DNA from: Aeriscardovia sp040773385
GTDB lineage: Bacteria; Actinomycetota; Actinomycetes; Actinomycetales; Bifidobacteriaceae
Length of the DNA: 10,486 bases
Assembly (NCBI GenBank): GCA_040773385.1
Contig: JAXGWH010000045.1
Location: 1-10,486, forward strand
Direction of reading: 5' to 3'
A program made the position numbers and the translations under genes. Of this stretch, positions 7,436-10,486 are shown one piece after another; position 1 is the first letter of the stretch, and each line of letters begins with the position of its first letter. The notes beneath the pieces are model-generated. The model worked only from the letters and a program-made list of their open reading frames with translations. It was not told the DNA's origin and searched no databases.

Positions 7436-7487
7436 CAGATCCTGTCCTTGACGGCCGGGCGCCGTTGCCCGACCGGATGAAAAAAGT

Positions 7488-7536
7488 GAAAAGAAAGAGC
7501 CGGCCCGGCCGGCCTGTGACCGGGTCGGACCGGCTC
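7488..7536 (-). terminator. Intrinsic terminator / attenuator between the binding-protein and permease genes
   Basis: On the minus strand GAGCCGG (7536-7530) pairs with CCGGCTC (7503-7497). The pairing continues inward for about six more positions, one of them a G·T wobble, before a mismatch. The GC-rich stem is followed by TTTCTTTTC (7496-7488). It lies about 120 nt past the binding-protein stop and about 50 nt before the permease start. Such placement usually lets partial read-through reach the permeases, so that binding protein is made in excess (established pattern in binding-protein operons; applied here by inference). Confidence 0.8.
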
Positions 7537-7627
7537 TCGATGAAGGCCGTGCGATTCCCCGACGCTCTGGAGGAAACCGGGGATCGTGCGGCCGAGCCGT
7601 GGGACGCCGCGCGGGGCGACGAGCGGT

Positions 7628-7646
7628 GCGGCACTCTCTGTGCCGC
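7628..7646 (-). other. Stem-loop 9 nt after the binding-protein stop codon
   Basis: GCGGCAC (7628-7634) and GTGCCGC (7640-7646) form a perfect 7-bp stem with a TCTCT loop. No T run follows on the minus strand. Its position right at the 3' end of the binding-protein frame fits an mRNA-stabilising hairpin in front of the stronger terminator at 7488-7536. Confidence 0.55.
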
Positions 7647-7654
7647 GGTGTTTG

Positions 7655-8934
7655 TTACTTGGCGACCTTGAGACCGTAGTTCTTGAGCGTGTCCTCAGAG
7701 GTCTTCTGCGCGGCGGTGAAGATGGAATCCACCTTCGCGGAGCCGTCCATCGCCTTGGAGGCGGCGTCCTTCATGGACGCGCCGACCGCCGAGAAGCCCG
7801 GCATGTAGGTGAACTCGCCCATGTTGGAGTTGGCGGTCTTGAACTCGTCCATCACGTCCTGGCCGCCGTAGTACTTCGACCACGAATCCGGGGTCTTGGC
7901 GGAGCCGGTGGCGGCGGCGACGATGAGGCCCTGGCTGGTCAGGTCATCAATCTGGGTGTTGAACCAGTTGTTGAACTCCACGGCCTCCTTCGGGTGCTTG
8001 CAGCGCTTGAGGATGGCGACGCCGGAGCCGCCGTCGGGGCCGGTCTTGCTGCCGTTGCCGAACCAGTCGCCCATCTGGGCCACACGCCACTGGCCGGACT
8101 GGGAGTCGCCGGCGGACGACATGATGAGCGGGGCCTCCCAGGCGGCGCCGACCATGCCGATGAGCGTGCCCTTCTGCAGGGCCGCGTCGAAGGACGGATC
8201 CCAGCGGGCGTGGGTATCGACGGCCTTGGCGTCGAGCAGCTGCTGGTAGACGTCGGCGGTCTGCTTGGAGCCGTCGGTGTTCGTGTTGACGACCCAGGCG
8301 TTGCCCTTGACCTTGTACCACGAGCCGGAGGCACCGGCGATGCCGGTCAGGCGGTTGCCGGCCTCATCGGGCTCGAGGGCGGCGGTGTCGATGAAGTCGG
8401 ACTGCGACTTCGGCACGGAGAGGCCGAGCTTCTTGAACTCGGTGTCGTTGTAGTAGTAGACGAGCGGGCCGGTGTCCTGCGGCAGGCCGTAATACTTGCC
8501 GCCGATGCTCATGAGCTTGAAGGCGCCGGAGGCGTAGTTGCCCTTATACTGCGTGGCGTACTGGGAGACGTCCTCGAGCATGCCCTTGGTGTAGACCTCC
8601 GGCAGCTCGGCGTAGCCCACCTGGCCATATCCGGGGCGTTGCCGCCTTTGACGTCGGTCTCGAGCTTCTTGATCATGTCGCCGGAGTTGCCGGTGAACTT
8701 GATGGACTTGACGTGGATGTTCGGATGGGACTTGTTCCACTTCGCCACAATGTCCTTGACGAGCGTCATGCCCTTGGAATCCGGCAGACGGTGCATATAG
8801 GTCAGCTCCACCTTCTCGCCTTTGGACGAGGAGGAAGAGGACGATGTGGAGCTCGAGCCGCAGCCGGCCAGTCCGACGCCCATCATGGCGATGGCCGCCG
8901 CGGAGGCGGCGATGCGCTTGAATGCGATACTCAT
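7655..8934 (-). pseudogene. gltA: GNB/LNB-binding lipoprotein of the ABC transporter, broken by a 1-nt deletion
   Basis: This is the extracellular solute-binding protein that captures GNB/LNB and hands it to the permeases. The ATG at 8934 has AAGGAG (8948-8943) 8 nt upstream. The protein opens with a lipoprotein signal peptide (KR, hydrophobic stretch, lipobox LAGC with lipidated Cys25), then a Ser-rich linker (27-37) and the binding domain (ELTYMHRLPDSKGM...). After residue 104 (…GGNAPDMA) the frame runs off and stops at 8509. The other frame picks up exactly with (Q)VGYAELPEVYTKGMLEDVSQY and runs to the TAA at 7655. Restoring one C on the coding strand, turning a two-G run at 8623-8624 into three on the + strand, gives a continuous 426-residue protein. 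Strong family matches after repair include YYGLPQDTGPLVYYYN, WDPSFDAALQKGTLIGMVGAAWEAPL and GDWFGNGSKTGPDGGSGVAILK. As written, the gene would make a useless 142-residue product. A homopolymer sequencing error is a real alternative. Confidence 0.88.
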
Positions 8935-9058
8935 ATGAACCACTCCTTGTGGCGTGCGCCGCATCATTGCGGTGCTGTGGTCTGATCTGATCGCCGTCCC
9001 CCTGGATCCGTGTGAAATCCCTTTCTCGAATCCACTGTGCGGATCGACTGATCACGGG

Positions 9059-9074
9059 GTCCGGCTTGCCGGAC
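9059..9074 (-). other. Hairpin in the binding-protein mRNA leader
   Basis: GTCCGGC (9059-9065) and GCCGGAC (9068-9074) are perfect 7-bp arms separated by 2 nt; the real loop is probably six bases. There is no T run on the minus strand. It lies about 125 nt upstream of the start codon. A role in leader-mediated control is possible but unproven. Confidence 0.5.
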
Positions 9075-9160
9075 AGGTCTGGATGGATATCTGTTGATGC
9101 GGTATCCCTCCGGCATGCCTGCCCTTGCCTGCAGACAGCCTCCTTCTGAAAAGTTCATCA

Positions 9161-9192
9161 GCCAACGTCTCTGTTAGCTAACTTTCATTATG
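9161..9192 (-). promoter_or_regulatory. Candidate promoter and operator of the GNB/LNB transporter operon
   Basis: On the minus strand, CATAAT (9192-9187) matches the -10 consensus at five of six positions. Five bases later comes the perfect palindrome GTTAGCTAAC (9182-9173), where the start of transcription would fall: a typical repressor position. The box GCTAACAGAGACGTTGGC (9178-9161) recurs with two differences upstream of the ROK gene. A TTGACG (9233-9228) is the best -35-like hexamer, but it is 35 nt from the -10, too far to work with it as it stands. NagR, a ROK-family repressor, is known to govern this kind of locus in bifidobacteria; I have not confirmed that this is its site. Confidence 0.55.
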
Positions 9193-9200
9193 ATCGCACA

Positions 9201-9230
9201 TCTCTGTGCATCCGTTCTCTGTGCATCCGT
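9201..9230. repeat. Perfect 15-bp tandem duplication upstream of the promoter
   Basis: TCTCTGTGCATCCGT occurs twice without a gap (9201-9215 and 9216-9230). It sits between the TTGACG and CATAAT hexamers of the candidate transporter promoter. Removing one copy would shorten their spacing from 35 to 20 nt. Confidence 0.9.
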
Positions 9231-9376
9231 CAAGATCTTTTCTATCACAACATTATTGGCGTGATATCAGGTGTTTTACGGCGTTTCCCCGACGGAGGCG
9301 ACATCTGCCGGGACGATCGAGGGCACAGCGAGTACGAACAACTAGATACTTTCTTTACAATCACCGTCTTCCTTTA

Positions 9377-10375
9377 TCACCGCGCACGCGTCAACGACGT
9401 CGTGACGGCGGACGGGTCGAACGGTGCGGCGCACTGGGCGGCGCCGAGGCCGGAAACATCGACGTCGGCCGGCTCGAGAACGACGCGACGGTCCAGCCCG
9501 AGCGAGGCGATGAAGGCGGAATCATGCGCCGCCCGGTCGATCGCGGCATGCAGGCCGTCCAGAAGCGGCGCGCCCATACGGCTCACCCCTCCGCCGATGA
9601 CGATGAGCTCCGGATCGGCCGCGAGGGCGAGGATCTCGACCGCCTGGAGGAGGTGGAAGCAGAACTCGTCGCGCACGGCCACGGCGTGGGCGTCGCCCCG
9701 CGCGACGGCACGGAACAGCTCCGCCCCGGGGAAACCGGTCTCGACGGGCCACAGGCGTGCGAGCGCGGTGGCGGAGACGCACGTCTCGAGACAGCCGTGC
9801 TGGCCGCAGCCGCACCGCACGCCGGCGGGGTCGACGCTGACATGCCCGATCTCGCCTGCCACGCCGTGCGCGCCGGTCACGACCCTGCCATGGGAGACGA
9901 TGCCGGCCCCCAGCCCGGTGCCGAGATTGAGGATGGCGAGGCTGCCGTGCGCCTGCGGGAAGACGAGCGCGGCACCGGCCGCCGCCGCATTGAGGTCGTT
10001 CTCCGCGTGGACCGAAACACCGAGCTCTCTGCCGACACGGCCGGCGAGATCGAGATCGGCGATGCCGAGATTGACGGCGTTGCGCACGATGCCCGTTCGT
10101 GGGTCGACCGTGCCCGGGATGCCGATGCCGACCCCGGCGAGCGGGCGGTACAGGTCATCGGGCACATGCTCGACGGCCGCCCGCACGGTGCGGCAGACGG
10201 AGGCGGCGACGGCATCGCCGCCGCGGGGGGATTGCTCGGCGGCCCCGGCGAGGCGCGTGCCGCCAGGGTCAAAGACAGAGGCGCGGATGTTCGTGCCGCC
10301 CACATCGACGCCGATGCGCAGACGCGGCCCGGCGGTCATGCCGGATCCCCCGCTGTCATCATCAAAGAATGTCAT
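9377..10375 (-). CDS. ROK-family sugar kinase (glucokinase / N-acetylhexosamine 6-kinase-like)
   Basis: This is a 332-residue cytoplasmic kinase of the ROK family. It carries the phosphate-binding loop IGVDVGGTNIRASVFD (21-36), GVGIGIPGTVD (81-91), the catalytic segment HAENDLNAAAAG (123-134, probable base D127), the second ATP-binding loop LGTGLGAGIV (151-160), GVAGEIGHVSVD (171-182) and the zinc-binding CGCGQHGCLE (188-197; Cys188, Cys190 and Cys195, probably with His178). The N-terminus goes straight into the kinase domain, with no helix-turn-helix, so it is an enzyme rather than a NagC/XylR-type repressor. Glucose, GlcNAc or ManNAc are possible substrates; the sequence does not decide. 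The ATG at 10375 has AGGA about 7 nt upstream; an internal ATG at 10339 would give a protein beginning just before the kinase domain and is an alternative start. A shared promoter element links it to the transporter operon. Confidence 0.88.
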   Translation of the reverse strand: MTFFDDDSGGSGMTAGPRLRIGVDVGGTNIRASVFDPGGTRLAGAAEQSPRGGDAVAASVCRTVRAAVEHVPDDLYRPLAGVGIGIPGTVDPRTGIVRNAVNLGIADLDLAGRVGRELGVSVHAENDLNAAAAGAALVFPQAHGSLAILNLGTGLGAGIVSHGRVVTGAHGVAGEIGHVSVDPAGVRCGCGQHGCLETCVSATALARLWPVETGFPGAELFRAVARGDAHAVAVRDEFCFHLLQAVEILALAADPELIVIGGGVSRMGAPLLDGLHAAIDRAAHDSAFIASLGLDRRVVLEPADVDVSGLGAAQCAAPFDPSAVTTSLTRAR

Positions 10376-10430
10376 GTCATATCCTCGGATCTCCTCCCGG
10401 CCGCCTCAGGGCCGGACAGGAAAGAAGACG

Positions 10431-10465
10431 GCCGACGTCTTTGTTAGCCGTCCTTACAAATTATG
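10431..10465 (-). promoter_or_regulatory. Candidate promoter and operator of the ROK kinase gene
   Basis: On the minus strand, CATAAT (10465-10460) is followed after 11 nt by GCTAACAAAGACGTCGGC (10448-10431), which matches the box in front of the binding-protein gene at 16 of 18 positions. The same stretch contains an imperfect palindrome, TTTGTTAG (10440-10447), five bases, CTTACAAA (10453-10460), with arms matching at 7 of 8 positions. Its position at the -10 and the start of transcription fits repressor binding. A -35 would lie at or beyond the window edge. Confidence 0.5.
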
Positions 10466-10486
10466 CCCGTCTTTGTGGCTTCGGTC

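Larger units (their letters stand above)
8935..9376 (-). other. 442-bp intergenic region: binding-protein promoter and long leader
   Basis: No supported gene lies here. Going towards the binding-protein gene: about 140 bp of lower-GC sequence after the ROK stop (tandem TGA TAA) with no clear terminator; a short inverted repeat TATCAC / GTGATA (9243-9248 / 9261-9266); a perfect 15-bp tandem duplication (9201-9230); the CATAAT hexamer and GTTAGCTAAC palindrome (9173-9192); then a leader of roughly 240 nt with a GTCCGGC / GCCGGAC hairpin (9059-9074) and the Shine-Dalgarno sequence. A 64-codon frame (9158-8964) is open in the leader but has no ribosome-binding site. Confidence 0.75.

Noticed and set aside
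8964..9158. 64-codon frame in the leader of the binding-protein gene (possible leader peptide)
   Set aside because: No Shine-Dalgarno sequence precedes its ATG, and the peptide has no recognisable features or run of regulatory codons.
9243..9269. TATCAC / GTGATA inverted repeat and TGATATCA palindrome as an operator
   Set aside because: The arms are only 6-8 bp, lie upstream of the likely promoter and do not recur before the ROK gene. Too weak to call.
9377..10375. ROK protein as a NagC/XylR-type transcriptional repressor
   Set aside because: There is no N-terminal helix-turn-helix; the kinase ATP-binding loop begins near residue 21 and the catalytic Asp is present.
1..10486. CRISPR arrays, tRNA/rRNA genes, insertion sequences, phage or defence genes
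   Set aside because: None seen by eye on either strand. The only repeats are the short tandem and inverted ones listed.

Overview
This window looks like a chromosomal segment of a high-GC Bifidobacterium. The reasons are its GC-rich coding sequence and a gene order that matches the known bifidobacterial galacto-N-biose / lacto-N-biose I (GNB/LNB) cluster: binding protein, two permeases, phosphorylase lnpA, N-acetylhexosamine 1-kinase nahK, and galT. The proteins are clearly diverged from the B. longum versions as I remember them, so I do not assign a species. Every gene lies on the minus strand, so transcription runs from high to low coordinates.

Layout in the order of transcription: (1) 10486-10376, a promoter/operator region. 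(2) 10375-9377, a ROK-family sugar kinase with no DNA-binding domain. (3) 9376-8935, a 442-bp intergenic region holding a candidate promoter, a 10-bp palindrome, a perfect 15-bp tandem duplication and a long leader. (4) 8934-7655, the GNB/LNB-binding lipoprotein, broken by a 1-nt deletion. (5) 7654-7436, a gap with an mRNA-end hairpin and a strong intrinsic terminator. (6) 7435-6404 and 6411-5455, two ABC permeases, the second interrupted by an in-frame TGA. (7) 5454-5170, a hairpin-rich gap. (8) 5169-2893, lnpA. (9) 2848-1739, nahK. (10) 1742 to beyond position 1, galT, whose 3' end lies outside the window. galE would be expected next, but it is not visible here.

How the genes work together: the ABC transporter imports GNB/LNB from mucin O-glycans or milk oligosaccharides. 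LnpA phosphorolyses it to galactose 1-phosphate plus GalNAc or GlcNAc. NahK phosphorylates the N-acetylhexosamine at C1. GalT exchanges UDP between hexose 1-phosphates, linking the products to the Leloir route and to amino-sugar metabolism. The ROK kinase may phosphorylate a released sugar at another position. The ROK gene and the binding-protein gene share a CATAAT -10-like hexamer followed by a nearly identical 18-nt box, so they are probably co-regulated.

I see no new defence or mobile system. The most notable signals are: a perfect 16-bp match to the ParB-binding site parS inside galT, written in five consecutive A/T-ending codons; a perfect 19-bp hairpin inside the first 70 nt of nahK; and two separate lesions (frameshift and nonsense) confined to the transporter, which are either real loss of import or assembly errors.
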